A DNA stretch of 64,000 bases from Cristatella mucedo (Eukaryota; Bryozoa; Phylactolaemata; Cristatellidae), in NCBI GenBank assembly GCA_009760855.2, contig WPIO01000039.1:311501-375500 (forward strand). Direction: 5' to 3'. The position numbers and the translations under genes were made by a program. Positions 1 through 12,643 of this stretch are shown piece after piece (position 1 is the first letter of the stretch; every line of letters starts with the position of its first letter). The notes under the pieces are model-generated. The model was given only the letters and a program-made list of their open reading frames with translations, made no database searches and was not told the origin of the DNA.

Positions 1-1097
<1,097 letters not shown>

Positions 1098-1202
1098 GAA
1101 TGCAATGGCTGCCGGACAGCTGGGCAACCAGTTTGTTTTGTTTGACGACATTCCTTTGTACTGGGATGCCTGGGACGTCATGGACTATCACCTTGAGACA
1201 CG
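1098..1202 (+). CDS. MAN2C1: Alpha-mannosidase class 2C (MAN2C1-like), internal exon a
   Basis: This gene encodes a cytosolic alpha-mannosidase of glycoside hydrolase family 38. Family members trim free oligosaccharides released from misfolded glycoproteins. The exon translates to a segment containing [20 protein letters not shown], nearly identical to the vertebrate class 2C enzyme as I remember it, and ends in HLETR. The acceptor is the AG at 1096-1097, chosen because it aligns residue for residue with the mammalian protein. The donor GTGAGT follows at 1203. The exon enters in phase 2 and leaves in phase 2. The catalytic N-terminal half of the protein (about 1040 residues in mammals) lies outside the window; what remains here is the beta-sandwich C-terminal part. 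Confidence 0.93.
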
Positions 1203-1290
1203 GTGAGTGACTGCGCACTGCTTGCTGCCTTGTGGGCTGCGACCAGGTCGCAGTGGGATCACCGATGGCTGGGTGATTGTTTACATGCAG

Positions 1291-1360
1291 GAAAGAAGTG
1301 CACGTGGTATCTTCCCCGGTCAAGATAATCAGCACAGGTCCTTGCCGGTGCAGCTTCGAG
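1291..1360 (+). CDS. MAN2C1: MAN2C1-like exon b
   Basis: It follows an 88-base intron (1203-1290, GTGAGT to TGCAG). It completes the split arginine codon and encodes a segment beginning KEVHVVSSPVKII, which corresponds to the variable stretch after HLETRK in the vertebrate enzyme. It ends on a full codon before GTGAGG. Sequence conservation is weak, so the call rests on phase, position and good splice sites. Confidence 0.8.
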
Positions 1361-1571
1361 GTGAGGCCTGGCAGCAGCTATACACTGCCAGTTGCGCTCC
1401 GACTCCGTGCGTCACCTAGTCTCGCAAGCTCTCACGATGAGTCTGCTGTTAGTTGCTCGGAGAACCTTGGGCTTAGAAGTTGCTTGTGGCCTAGCCCTGT
1501 GACAGCGAGTATTTCTGCTTCAAAGGCAAACATATCTGCAGCTAGATGTGGTGCAAGTGTGCAAGTAACTT

Positions 1572-1655
1572 ATTTAAAGTACCTAGAAAGAGATTGGGTT
1601 CTATGAGGGCACTAGACAAATGTCTTGTTATTATTATTATTATTATTATTAGAAT
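1572..1655 (+). mobile_element. L2-like LINE 3' tail fragment
   Basis: Contains the recurrent tail core (AAAGTACCTAGAAAGAGATT, then a GTTCT..GAGGGCAC..ACAAATG stretch) and ends in a TTA repeat. It lies in the intron between exons b and c. The LINE body may extend upstream towards 1440 but I cannot set that edge. Confidence 0.75.
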
Positions 1656-2717
1656 AGTTATGTCAAGAGGGGGCAGGGGGCTATCGGAATTTTTCTTAGG
1701 CTAAAGATGTTGGTCTGATCTAATAAGTTGGCCAGAGTTTTCAGCCCACGGAGCCTCCTAATGTACCTTGGGAGTCAAGCCCCTGTTATTACCAAAGTCA
1801 TTATCGAGTTATGCCGCTCATGCTTAGTCGTTCCCAGATTACGAAATTGGTCGCCAAGGGGGATGAGCCTGGACTGACTTCCAGTCGACCCAAAGAGGGC
1901 TGCAATCCTCACCTTCTTTCGGTGCGCACGTGTGCATGTATACGCAGTGTTCACCGGTAATGAGGTAGCTGGCGGGCAAAGTTAATCAACCGTGGATCGG
2001 TGGAATATAGTGATTGTTTCTCCATCTACTTTCCGCCTTGCCGCTAGCCTGAAGATCGGAGCTCGGCGTCCCTGTTGCTTGACGTGAGCCGGGGCACTGG
2101 CAGATCAGAGCAAAGCATTTCTGCTGCTAGGCACAAGTCAAGACGCTAGCCTATCGGAGCGCAGAGTTCGGTTTGGTTGCAGACGACAGTTCCTGTTAGA
2201 ATTAACATCTGCATGCCATTTGGAAATACCAAACGTTGCTGAGCACTGCTTAGTACGAGTGTTCCCGAGAGTCATTTGCTGTTTAACAAGACGCGCACAC
2301 AAGATTTTGAGGTTTGCTCTACACCGTCCTATCAAACCGGCAGTACGACTAAATATCACCTTGGGATTCCTAGGCTGGACACATCAGCATGCAGCGGGTG
2401 ACATTGACAGTGAGTGAGCTCCGAGCTTTTCGAGTGAGCCCCGAGCCTTGCGAGACCAGGCGCCCGCACAGCCGCAGAGAGTCGAGCAGAGCCCGATACC
2501 AGCGGCGAGTGTGCTATGCAGAGGGGGGGGGTAGGCCTGCTGCTGCCTGCATGCCTACCCACTGTTGACCCGTGCTGCTGCTGCTGATGCTGCCATGTGC
2601 TTGTGCTGCTGCTGTGGCTGCTAGGTGCTTCATCTGCCTGCTGTAGTCTGTGTGCTTCTGCAGCCAGCCACGTGTCATACTCTAGAGTAATTTGCAGCTT
2701 GCTACCTGTCTTTACAG
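1656..2717 (+). other. Mannosidase intron remainder
   Basis: No exon or clear mobile element is seen apart from short GCT runs near 2573-2587. Small open frames here have no recognisable relatives. Confidence 0.5.
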
Positions 2718-2804
2718 TTTGTCGTACAGTTGAGCGAGAGAAGCTTTGTCAAGCAGTTGGTCTCACTCAGCGCCGGCACTCCCTACGTGCTCTTCGACTC
2801 GCAA
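2718..2804 (+). CDS. MAN2C1: MAN2C1-like exon c
   Basis: This 87-base, 29-codon exon sits between TTTACAG and GTAAGA. It encodes FVVQLSERSFVKQLVSLSAG and continues to a PYVLFDSQ end. This aligns with the vertebrate segment FLLQISPNSRLSQ...CPYVRFHTE, directly before the VHW block of the next exon. Phase 0 at both ends. Confidence 0.88.
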
Positions 2805-3010
2805 GTAAGAGGCCTATTGCGGCACTGCACTAATGGTCGTTAATGATGCGGGTGTGTGTAGACTTGCTCAGCAGCAAGCATTAGCGAGCATATAGACTTG
2901 GACCCTTGGTCTTAGCCAACGGGTAAGGTGCTCACAGTTCACTCGTTAGGTCGGCGTGGATTTGAGTGCTGATGCAAGCAATTCTTTATTGCCCACTCCC
3001 AGTAGGGAGT

Positions 3011-3100
3011 GATTGCAGGTGAGGGGGTGATTGCAGGTGAGGGGGTGATTGCAGGTGAGGGGGTGATCGCAGGTGAGGGGTTATCACAGGTGAGGGGTGA
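3011..3100 (+). repeat. 18-bp minisatellite, about five units
   Basis: The unit is close to GGGGGTGATTGCAGGTGA. Each copy carries CAGGTGAG (starts at 3016, 3034, 3052, 3070 and 3087), a consensus 5' splice-site match on the sense strand of the mannosidase intron, next to a G-run. Confidence 0.92.
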
Positions 3101-3698
3101 TTGCACCTAAGGCACCTGTACCGATGCCCTCGTAAATCAGTCTACCTCTACTTTATGGCATACTCGAAAACTGTATTTTGGCTTAGTGCTGCCAGGTTTG
3201 CGTAGCCAGTGTGGACTTCACTTAAACAGGCTGCGCTGCAGTTGAGTGTAAAGAGTTGTCCATATGCGGAGAATGCCTGCAGCAAACCCAACAGTCGCCT
3301 TGTGCTCAGCACGGGCAAAGGTATCTTCGATGACAAATTATGGTGTCTGACGAGTAGTCCATTGTTTTGTTTGGTGGTTCCTGCTTGCCCTCTGCTGGCT
3401 GCATGCTTTGCACATGCTTAGATGCTTGCCTCGTCCTCGAGCTTGACATCCGAGCAGCATCTTTATGTTTTCCTGTGAGACGTATCTTCGAGGCCTGTGA
3501 GTAGAGGTTTAAACGTACCAATCCTTGATCGCTTGAGCGATAGCCTCTTGGCATCCACAGCGAAAGTGCGGTTGCTGTCTTGGTAATTGTCGAGCCTGCC
3601 ACCAGTGTCGCACTGCTCGATGGTTCGTTGTGTCGGACCAAAATATTTTTGCATAGCTCTATAGCATTAATCTCGGGGCCTGATCAATCTGCGGGCAG

Positions 3699-3842
3699 GT
3701 CCATTGGCAAGAGAATCGCAAGTTTCTCAAAGTCGAATTCCCGACGAGCGTACGCTCAGCCTATGCGACGTACGACATACAGTTCGGCCACATTCAGCGG
3801 CCAACGCACTTCAACACGAGCTGGGACTCGGCAAAGTTCGAG
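3699..3842 (+). CDS. MAN2C1: MAN2C1-like exon d
   Basis: This 48-codon exon begins [15 protein letters not shown] and ends [10 protein letters not shown]. It is collinear with the vertebrate [15 protein letters not shown]...YNTSWDWARFE segment, which belongs to the C-terminal beta-sandwich of family 38 enzymes. The acceptor is GCGGGCAG and the donor GTGAGC. Phase 0 on both sides, matching exon c. Confidence 0.96.
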
Positions 3843-4070
3843 GTGAGCCGCTTCTCTGGCTGTGTCGCCGCCGCCCCCAGCATTACTGTGTGCCACCGTA
3901 CTGGCACGGCTCGCAGCAGGCACCTCCCGATGCTCGATCGCCTGTGCATGCGTGTGCGTGCTTTCCGTCCTCATTTGCTGTCGATGAGTTCTCGAAAGTC
4001 CTGCTCCGAGGTCCCTGTCTTCTTTTGGCGGCAAAAGCAGCTCTTGAGCTCCCCGGCACCTGCTCTATTA

Positions 4071-4200
<130 letters not shown>

Positions 4201-4826
4201 CTAAGTCACTTGATGGCAGCAGCACCTTGGTGCCGGTGCTGCCTTCGACGGAATCCGGCTTGCGGTGTCACTTGCTGAAGTTCATCGTTGTGTCACTTGC
4301 TGAAGTGCAGCCACAAGCTGGCCTGCATTCCACTATGAACAGCGATAGGCTTAGTGTTTTTTTGGCCACCGATCGAGCTTACCATGAGATGCCTCTCTTT
4401 CTCCACTGGACGACCAAGTGTCAAAAAAAGGCGGTGCACTGGATCAAGGATTTGTCATTTGTAGCCTTTGATTTCTAACAAAAGTCGTGCTGGATAATTG
4501 CCCAGCATTCTTGGTGCACCGGCCAGCCGTGCCTCTAGTCTGCTGTCGCATTGTGCCGCATCCCCGCTTAACGTCTGCACAACAACGTTGCTCAACGTCT
4601 GCAGTTGGTGGAGGGCAACCGCTGCCGGGGCATTTCCTCGTGGCTCGAGTCACCTGGCAGTGCCCTCGGGTCCAGCAAGACACCTTGCCGACATGCCGCC
4701 CGGCAGCAGCTAGTGTGTGTGCATGCGCGTGTCTGCACTGGCGCCGTGGGACAACCCGAAGTGCTGCAGGGCATGCTGCCGAGCTGTGGATCTTTCTTGT
4801 ACTGTTCCCGGGCATTCCTGCTGTAG

Positions 4827-4936
4827 GTGTGCGGCCACAAATGGGTCGACATCTCCGAATACGACTATGGCTTTGCTCTTCTCAACGACTCCAAATACGG
4901 GTGTGCAACTCATGGAAACGTCATACGGCTGTCATT
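4827..4936 (+). CDS. MAN2C1: MAN2C1-like exon e
   Basis: Encodes VCGHKWVDISEYDYGFALLN and continues DSKYGCATHGNVIRLS. The vertebrate counterpart reads [20 protein letters not shown]. The acceptor is CTGTAG and the donor GTGAGT at 4937. It ends two bases into a leucine codon (phase 2). Confidence 0.95.
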
Positions 4937-5040
4937 GTGAGTTCTGACTTCTGCCGAGTCGATAAACGCTTTTCTAGAGTTAGCCTAAGCAGGCGTGTTG
5001 TGCTTGGCTGTAACTTCGTGTGACGCCACATCACATCACC

Positions 5041-5555
5041 AGCCAACCTGCACTGGGTCCCAGTCGGGCAGCGCATTGGCTTCAAGGATCTTTCCTTGAC
5101 TTGTAGGTCCTTTCATTGTCTGGCCACAGTCTACCTGTCAGAACTACTCCCCACCATGCGAGGCATCGTACTACCTGCTTTTCTAAATCAGACCGTTTAG
5201 CTATACCTCGTAGGAACCTCAAATCCTTTAGAGACCGTGCCTTTAGTTCGTATGCTGCCAAAGCCCAGACTTCACTCCCGACTGACATCACGACATCCCT
5301 GACTTGAGATTTACTAATAAACTAATAACGCAAATGTTTCTTGCAGAATTTGGTGGATACTCGTGACTTGTGCTATGTGTGCTTATGTGGGCTGACATTG
5401 TGCTTGTTACCTCTAAACATAGTGTGTTTGTTGATGCTGTGCATGTTACCACTAACCATTTGATCATACTTCCATTACAACTTATGTGAAGTGCCTAGAA
5501 AAAGGTTGGGCTCTCTGAGGGTGCTAAACAAGTGTATTATAATTACTATTACCGT
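5041..5555 (+). mobile_element. L2/CR1-like LINE, 3' end
   Basis: Degenerate coding sequence for the C-terminal region of a non-LTR reverse transcriptase protein: an LHWVPVGQRI-like block, then NLKSFRDRAFSSYA, which corresponds to the usual LKSFGDRAFS..APKLWNSLP motif. A 3' untranslated region follows and ends in the shared tail (GAAGTGCCTAGAAAAAGGTT, then a GAGGGTGCTA stretch). It lies in the large mannosidase intron in sense orientation. Confidence 0.85.
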
Positions 5556-6659
5556 TGTTGATGGGAGTATCGTTAAGTATTGTCTGCTTCTCTCAAAATG
5601 TGCCAAATGTGTGCTGAGGCCTGTGGCACAATGAGTGATGAGTAAACTCATTTCAGCTGCTTGCTCGTTCCTGCAGTATGAGGCATGCTGAGCCCCTCAA
5701 GCCCAAGCGTGTGCTGTTAAATGGATGGCAGCACTGTCGCGTGTCACACTGCTGTAACAGCTGCCGGAGTTCACAATGGCGTCCAAGCCAAATACCGGCT
5801 TCCGTCTCAAAGCGCAGCCAACCTGATGCGTGGCAGCCTCGGTTCGATGACAAGGGTCACCAGGCATAGCCATCAGTCTGCTGCTCCAATGTATACACTT
5901 GTGCGCCTCTGCACCCAGAGAAGCGACGCAATGCTCGCCCAGCTCACCGTAGCTGCCGCTGCATTGGCTACATGCTTTGTTGCCGCCGCCGCATGAAACC
6001 CGTTCTTCCGGCTATGATGCATTTCAATGGCTGGCATTCTTTTGTGCATTTGTGCCTGCTGCCCGAGTGAGATGCACCTTGCAGCTTCTGTGTCTGCTTT
6101 TGAATCGATGATTGGCCAAGCACGAAATGCCGATTGCTGCAAGCGCTGTACCGGTGGGCTTAGCTGACCAAAGGTCAGGATCGGCAATGTAGCTGACTGC
6201 GAGCGCTTTGACTGTGCATCGCATGAAACTGGCTGGTAAAGCAGTGTTCGACAAAACTCTGGGTCCAGAGACCTGTGGGGGAGGGGAGAGGAGAGGTTGT
6301 GGGGAGGAGGTAGTAAAGCACCCCAACTACAAAATGCACATGCACCCCGGTCTGCTCGACTCAATGTGACACTGCCCGACTGACCTTAACTTGGCATTCA
6401 TCCATTGGCTAGCCCTCCGCCAACCTGAAGGATCACTAGGGGCAGCCCTAGCCAAGTATTATTTTTCTATAGTTTAGACTCGTTTCATTAAGTATTGCCA
6501 CACCTAATATCTTGACAAAACTGACTCAGCTGCTTTCACCTAAAGGCTACCTGAAACCCGGAATTAGATGCAATCGAGAAATCTTGGATGACCTGGATGT
6601 ATGTATGTATCTCGACAAAGACTAAATGGGTGTTACAGAGGAAAGTTGTGTATACCGTA
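5556..6659 (+). other. Intron between exons e and f, unassigned part
   Basis: No exon recognised. The minus-strand open frame across 5873-6364 resembles nothing I know and has no splice or domain support. Confidence 0.45.
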
Positions 6660-7450
6660 CTCACAGCCTAAGCGGCTTTCGGTACGCATTCGGTGGCCAG
6701 CAGATTTCATCTCACACAACAAAGATAAGGTGGGAAGCATAGCCGAGTCAGGAGAGCAGTTGAGGTAGTGAGTAGAGCATGAAAGTAGCAGCTCAAGACT
6801 GCTGGAAAGGATGAGCCATAGTCGGAAGCAGGAGAGTAGTTGTCGTTACATAAGAATTGTGGAAGCAAGTTCCACAGTCTAGGTAGGACCTGCAGAGCAA
6901 AAGCTTCTGCTGCCAACGGTCTTCAATCGGAGGAATTGATCAGCTAATTTATTGTCCATACAGGACTTGAGGGCACGAGGAGGCTGAAACTGGTGCAGTG
7001 GTTCAGCTAGGTATGGAGGAGCCAAGCCTTGGTGGGCCTTATGGGTCAGTATAAGAACTTTGCACTGTATCCGTTGATCAACCGGCAGCCATCCTAGCTC
7101 TTTTAGCAAAGGAGATATATGGTCACACCTCTGTGATTTGCAAACTAGCCTTGCAGCCATGTTCATAGTCATCTGCAGTGGCCTAATCGCTTTTTTCTGT
7201 AGCCCAGCCAAAAGGGAATTACACAAATCTAGCCGAGATAGAACTAAGGAGCTAATGTCATTTCTTTTGCAAGCCACCGTGGAAGACAGCTCCTAATCTT
7301 AGATAGAGATAGGACGTGATGGCTAGCTGTAGAAGCTGTCTTCTGAATGAAGCTTTTCAAATTTAGGCAGCTGTCGAAAGCGACGCCGAAATTTCGAGCA
7401 CGTGGTGATGGTCGCACAGCAGCATCACCCGTTAAAAGAGCAAAGCCTCA
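6660..7450 (-). mobile_element. LINE fragment (L2/Rex1-like), minus strand
   Basis: A minus-strand open frame (6879-7277) reads RLDLCNSLLAGLQKKAI, then a SPLLKELGWLPVDQRIQCKV block and HQGLAPPYL. This is the conserved C-terminal part of L2/CR1-clade reverse transcriptase proteins. A second frame below it carries VLPRLWNLLPQFL, the usual LWNSLP block, so at least one frameshift is present. A shorter copy of the same family lies at 14380-14860. Confidence 0.88.
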
Positions 7451-9606
7451 GCAAGCGACGTATCTTGGCACACTATCGTTTGTGTGGCTTCTGCACACCC
7501 CCCCCCCCCCCCCGCACAGCAAGTGATATGCAGTGATAGGCTGTGGTGACCGAGTTTTACAGCTGGTTCTTGCCAGCTAAAAGATGACCCGAGTTTTACT
7601 TCGTCTGTGTGCAGCTGAGATGCAGCTCAGATGTCTTGCTGTCTCTATTGCTGTCATTAAAATTGCTTGCGCTTTCGATTCTGCATTTAAATGTTTGTGG
7701 TGTTTTTTACTGTCAAGCCTGGCTGCTGAGTTTCGCAAGGACTGCCAGCAACTTACTGCACAGGCAGAAAGATCTACAAGTAGTGAACTGCAGATAGGTA
7801 TTGGCAGGATGTCACAAATACTAGCCAGCCAGCAGCAAATACAAAAGCCAACCAGCTTGGCTGCACCCCCACATTTGAAATCGATTCCTCAATTCCCAAT
7901 GATCTCCCCTGTAAACAGCCTGTGGGAAGCAGCCTCTCTTCTTCGATGCTGAGCAAGGCTTTAGGTGTGAGCTTACTGACTGAGGCGATCAAAGACAAAG
8001 AGGTCTAAAGGGAGCGGTGAGAGGTGGGGGTGGCATCCAGAGCTGTGCGGTCCGAGGGAGCTGGCTTCCCAAAGCCACCGAGGGAGCTGGCTTCCCAAAG
8101 CCACCGAGGGAGCTGGCTTCCCAAAGCCACCGGCCGCTGCCTTGTAGCATGCTTTCCGCGATGGCAGCTCGGCATTCAGATCAGCTGTACTTAATAACCG
8201 GTGGCAGCGTTAATGATGCAGAGTGGGTGCTTGGGTGCATGTTTTTCTTGTCAGTGTCACCCTAATGGGTGTGAGCAGGTGAAGCTTGGTCCCGGAAGTA
8301 TCGTTGCAGGTTGGGGCAGTTTGAGCCCTGCAAATTGCCTTGGCCGGTGTCTTTGCATTTTTCGTTAGTAGCTGTCCCCTTCCTCCCCTTTAGCAATCTG
8401 CTGGGGCTGACCAGCCTGCAGTGGCTGAGCTCTCTCACTTTGCCTGCATTCCTAGCAGTCGGCCGAATGTGCTTGATTTGTGCCTCCCTCTCGTGCTTTA
8501 TCTAGCTCGTGCTTTATCGATACCGTGCTCTTGACTGCCTGTAAGAGGGTCTTCAACCGAACCCTGCCTCTGTGATCATTGCACAATTGTGAGCAAAAAA
8601 TCGCCTCTTGCTGGTCTTCCATCGGCTTTCTATCTTTATGTCTGCTCTTTGCCGGCGTCGAGTACGTGCTGTCGGCCCGTGTCTCAGATATCGCCAGCGA
8701 CTGCCCTTCGGCATGCTCTGCAAACTCCCCGTCCGTGCATAGGAATAGACTGCGCCCCTTGCTTTTGTCATCTATTGTTGAACTGCCTCGACGAACACGA
8801 GCGTTTTTAATGGTCCTCTGTGCATTGTGGCGAAAACCAGGGATCGTCGTTGAATCGGCCACTCGCTGTCGGCTGGGAGAGATTGGATCGACCGAAAATA
8901 ATACCATTCTTGAGGCTCTGCAGAACTGCTCAGATCATGGTCAGGGGTGTGTGCACTCACACTGCCGATCCTGACCTGCTGATCCTCACTTGACCTGTTC
9001 ATTTAGCCCAACCCAGAGGTATCTTTGCTTCAGTCGAAATAAGCAAAGTAAGCTCTGTAGTGCAAGCAGAGTTTGAATGCATCTAGCTGCCGAGGGTGCC
9101 TCGACTGGCAGGCGACTGCGAGTCCCCACTGTTGATGCTCGTAATGCAGAAGGCTGTGCTATCTGCATTGTCCTGCCTAGCTAACCAAGTGGGCGCCATG
9201 CTACCACTTGCACTTGCCGCCCTAAGCCAACTTACATGGTTAGGCAAAGGACCACGGTTGAGGTCTATTGTGGCCTGATGTGTGGTCTATTAGTGTTGTT
9301 GTAACCGAGCAACCCTTACTAGTTCGTGCAATGTGCAACGACCCGATGCGCAGGCGATAACAACACAGCGCACGATATTCTGCACGCAGCGCTAGTAACA
9401 TCATCGTAGTAGTAACAACATAGGAAAAGCACCAACAATAGCCTGCATTTTTCCGCTGATAAACACAGGTGACTTCCAGCCGACTTGCTAACAGGCTTAC
9501 TTACAGCAGCTCATGCTCAGCACTAGGACTCACCGACTGAAAGACCATTGACCTTTGCTCCAAGAAAAGCGACTGCAGTCAGGCACAAGCCTTGTATATG
9601 GCCATG
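7451..9606 (+). other. Intron between exons e and f, mostly unassigned
   Basis: Holds a C-homopolymer at about 7498-7513 and a three-copy 26-bp array (listed separately). No exon, RNA gene or mobile element recognised in the rest. Confidence 0.45.
8051..8131. repeat. 26-bp tandem array, three copies
   Basis: The unit, close to GAGGGAGCTGGCTTCCCAAA plus GCCACC, is repeated three times with near identity. Each unit contains a small inverted repeat around GGCTTCCCAAAGCC. Confidence 0.93.
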
Positions 9607-9900
9607 TCATAATTAATAATAATAATAATAATAAAACACATGATAAAGCGCCCTCGGAGAATTCAGTCTCTTTCTAGGCGCTTTGCAATTGCTGCAAAGG
9701 AAGCGCGATCGAATGGTTAGTGGTGGCATGCACAAGTCAGGAGATGTCGTGACGTAAGTCGGGAGTGAGTTCCAGGCTCAGTGAGTATACGAACTAAAGA
9801 CACGGTCTCCTAAGGATTTTAGGTTTGTACGAGGAATAGGTAAACAGTTCAATTCCGAAAAGCGGGCGGTACGATGCTTAGCTTGGCGGGGAGTCATGCA
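9607..9900 (-). mobile_element. L2-like LINE 3' end, minus strand
   Basis: Begins with a TAA repeat, then the reverse complement of the shared tail (GCGCCCTCGGAGAATTCAGT, TCTCTTTCTAGGCGCTTTGC). Diverged 3' untranslated and C-terminal coding sequence follows, including a reversed relic of the LKSFGDRAFS region near 9780-9830. Confidence 0.8.
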
Positions 9901-9929
9901 ATATTCTTGTTCTTAAATAATAATGCATC

Positions 9930-10138
9930 ATGCTTCTCATAAGCCTCGGCTATTCAGGAAGAGAGAGCTATTTCATAAGCCTCGGCTATTCAGGAAGAGA
10001 GAGCTATTTCATAAGCCTCGGCTATTCAGGAAGAGAGAGCTATTTCATAAGCCTCGGCTTATCAGGACTGCTTCTCATAAGCCTCGGCTTATCAGGATTG
10101 CTTCTCATAAGCCTCGGCTTATCAGGGCTATTTCGTAA
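9930..10138. repeat. 35-bp tandem array grading into 29-bp units
   Basis: Three near-identical 35-bp units carry CATAAGCCTCGGCTATTCAG. They are followed by about three 29-bp variants with CATAAGCCTCGGCTTATCAG. The shorter units have lost the GAGAGAGCTA part. The conserved core is partly palindromic (AAGCC..GGCTT). Confidence 0.93.
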
Positions 10139-10164
10139 GCGGCTCAGTTTTAATTCAGTGGCAA

Positions 10165-10270
10165 AGCTCCTAGCTCATTATCAAGGTTCAGCTGCCAAGC
10201 TCGTAGTCTATAATAAAGCTCATAGTTCATTATCGAGGTTAAGCCGCCAAGCTCATAGTCCATAATTCGA
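10165..10270. repeat. Imperfect tandem duplication, unit about 55 bp
   Basis: Two related copies contain AAGCTC.TAG.TCATTATC and GCCGCCAAGCTC-like sequence, directly after the 35-bp array. The edges are approximate. Confidence 0.65.
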
Positions 10271-10616
10271 GGGGGGATTACAGTGTCGTGCATTCTGGAC
10301 ACATATCTCCCTATTTGGAATCGTTCTGGTGGTTGGGATTCTCGAGTCGATCAATACCAACAGCAGTGGAACGGTCCAAAGTATTTAGGGCAGGCTGCAG
10401 TGTGAAGGGTGTACCATAAGTGGCCTTCACCTGGCCGAGGGCTCAGCACAATGTGTCCTTGAGTTCGAGCAGGTCAGAAGAATGCTAGGGGGAAGTGCTG
10501 CCTGGCAAGAAACTTGCAACTACTGTGATTAGTAGTTAACGGGTTGTTGCCACTCTGTGGCGACGCTGTGCATTCACGCTAGTGGCTACCTTTTCCACGA
10601 GTGCTGCCTATTCTGT

Positions 10617-10783
10617 GGTGAGCCGTGATGGCACACTAGGTAAGGTGGTGGCTTTTCACGACCTCGTTTCCGAAGTCGTGGGTTCGAATTCTGCAGTGGG
10701 CGATCCTTCATTGCCTCTGCAAGACGTGGTGATAGCCGTAAAGGCTTTCTGTTGCTATACTAAAGAGGCTGTTAAATGAGCTC
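10617..10783 (+). mobile_element. SINE-A (tRNA-derived)
   Basis: The tRNA-like head has an A-box region (GGCACACTAGGTAAGG) and a B box (GGTTCGAATTC). The family body follows: CAGTGGGCGATCCTT..., GTGATAGCCGTAAAGGCTTT, and a GAGGCTGTTAAAT end. Sense orientation in the mannosidase intron. Confidence 0.88.
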
Positions 10784-11387
10784 GGTGCCTGATCCGAGGC
10801 ATGCATCAAGCCGTGCATCAAGCAATTGAGTAGGCTGTGCTTTCCAGGTCCCACGTGCGATTAGAATTGAGCAGCTGAAAAGTGTCCGACTTTGATGCCG
10901 AAAGCCTGGGTTTGACGCTATCGACCAGCGTAACATATACCAGCCTTTGTAAAAGAAAGTGCAGTGAAAGCCATGAAGGGCATTGCTCATGCAATTCCTG
11001 CCCAGCTGTTGTCTCTGCTTTGTTTAGCATTTAGTAAGAGTTTACAGAATCTTCGGAAATTCTATGCTTCGAGCTTTCACCTGTTTATGCACAGTATACT
11101 TTCAGTGATAGCCAAGTGCAAGGTATTTTTGAGTGCAAGAATGCTAACGAAATAAAAGAGCACGTGCTTTGGTTAAGTTAGTGTATGTGCACTAGATCTT
11201 GGATTGTAGATGTCATTTCGTATGAAAATCTGCCTCTGGAGACCCTATATGTTTGTTCTTAAAGTAGGCCTACCTATTAATTGATCAGGAGGTACTTCGC
11301 TAAATATGATGTGCTGAAAGCTGTCAAAACAATCGCCCAGTGCCTTCGAAACTTTCAGAAAACTATTTGTGTTTTGTCTTGCTACAG

Positions 11388-11467
11388 GTTGAGGTCTCCC
11401 AAATGCCCTGATGACACAGCCGACATGGGTGACCACAAGTTCTCCTATGCTGTGATGCCACATGCAG
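11388..11467 (+). CDS. MAN2C1: MAN2C1-like exon f
   Basis: Completes a leucine codon, then encodes LRSPKCPDDTADMGDHKFSY and AVMPHAG. This is collinear with vertebrate [27 protein letters not shown]. The acceptor is TTGCTACAG. It leaves in phase 1 through a GC donor (CATGCAG followed by GCAAGT), the standard form of the rare GC-AG intron class. Reading frame and homology on both sides require this boundary. Confidence 0.95.
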
Positions 11468-11473
11468 GCAAGT
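11468..11473 (+). promoter_or_regulatory. GC-type 5' splice site (GC-AG intron)
   Basis: The donor reads AG|GCAAGT with no GT alternative that keeps frame and homology. The intron runs to the AG at 12642-12643. Confidence 0.9.
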
Positions 11474-12643
11474 ACCGTCGAGTTTCAGGTCTCTCTACCA
11501 TCTCGTATGCAACGCACATCATTTCGTATGTCGTCGTTGCCTGCCGAGCTCCTTATGCCACGGATGGAAGCTTGATTACAATCATCAAACCCACATGCCC
11601 GACTCCCTCTTGCTGTGTGCACCGTAGATAGCCTGCCATCCTGTAAGATTAGGCAGGAGACGCATTCCACCCGAGTTAACCGTTGACATATTTAGCTGTG
11701 TACTTCCTGTGCTATGCATTATACAGCACTGACACTCGAGGTCCCTACTAGCTATACAAGCGATTGTTTTGCATAGCAGCAGACGTGTGATGCATTTCCA
11801 GCAGTGGGCTTAAACTAAGGCTCTCTGCACTGCCTACAGAATTGATCTTTTGTAGCTCTCTTAGGTTTAGTTCGGCCTGAGCAATTGATTCTTGCCATGC
11901 CTCTGTGTGTATCCACTACGCACTTGACCCTGATGATTAGATACCGATCACGAGCTCCCTCCAGTATCTGGACATCTTTGACCTGTTAGTGCATTGCTGT
12001 CGCTCTTGGTTCATGCGTGTGCATTCCTTGCTGCAAATGGACTGGCATATGTATGAACGAGCTTCTTGTCTGGGATTGAGCCCTGAACGTGCAGGGGGAG
12101 AAAAGGCAGTGGCAGCTGTTAAGACCATAGAATGGAATGCTCACAGTAGACTGAGCTCAAGGCTTCAGTAATACATATATGTATGAAAGAACAGAAAGCT
12201 GTGACAAAAAATATCGCATTGTTAGCACGAGCAGCCGAAGGTAGGCTGCCTTAAAGGGAATTCAATGACTGCGCATCAGCTATCTTTGGGGAATCGAAGG
12301 CCGATGTAGGGGGCATTGTGTTGCATCACGGTTGTAACTTGTGGCAGCTTGAAACCAAAAACGTAACTCTCGTCGCATAGCTGCAAGCTTAGCATAGCAG
12401 ATCGTGATGTACAATCGGGTCATGCTTCCACCATCCGACTGCCCTTGATTTTGTGAATTGTTCACGTAGGGCATACAGTGCCGCATTCGTGTGCTCACTT
12501 GAACATCCTCGTACATGCATGATTTTGTATTTATATGCTATGCATGGCAGAGCAGCAGGGATGCCTGATTTTTTGCTGCGGATGGGAGCACCATGTGGCT
12601 ATTCTATCTGTTCATCTTTTGTCGGTCTTCGTGTCCATTGCAG

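Noticed and set aside
8051-10270. Possible CRISPR array (spaced repeats)
   Set aside because: The repeats are head-to-tail without unique spacers, and the DNA is eukaryotic.
10617-10700. Possible tRNA genes
   Set aside because: A and B boxes occur, but always inside SINE-A or SINE-B copies. No cloverleaf with paired acceptor stem is apparent, so these are SINE heads.
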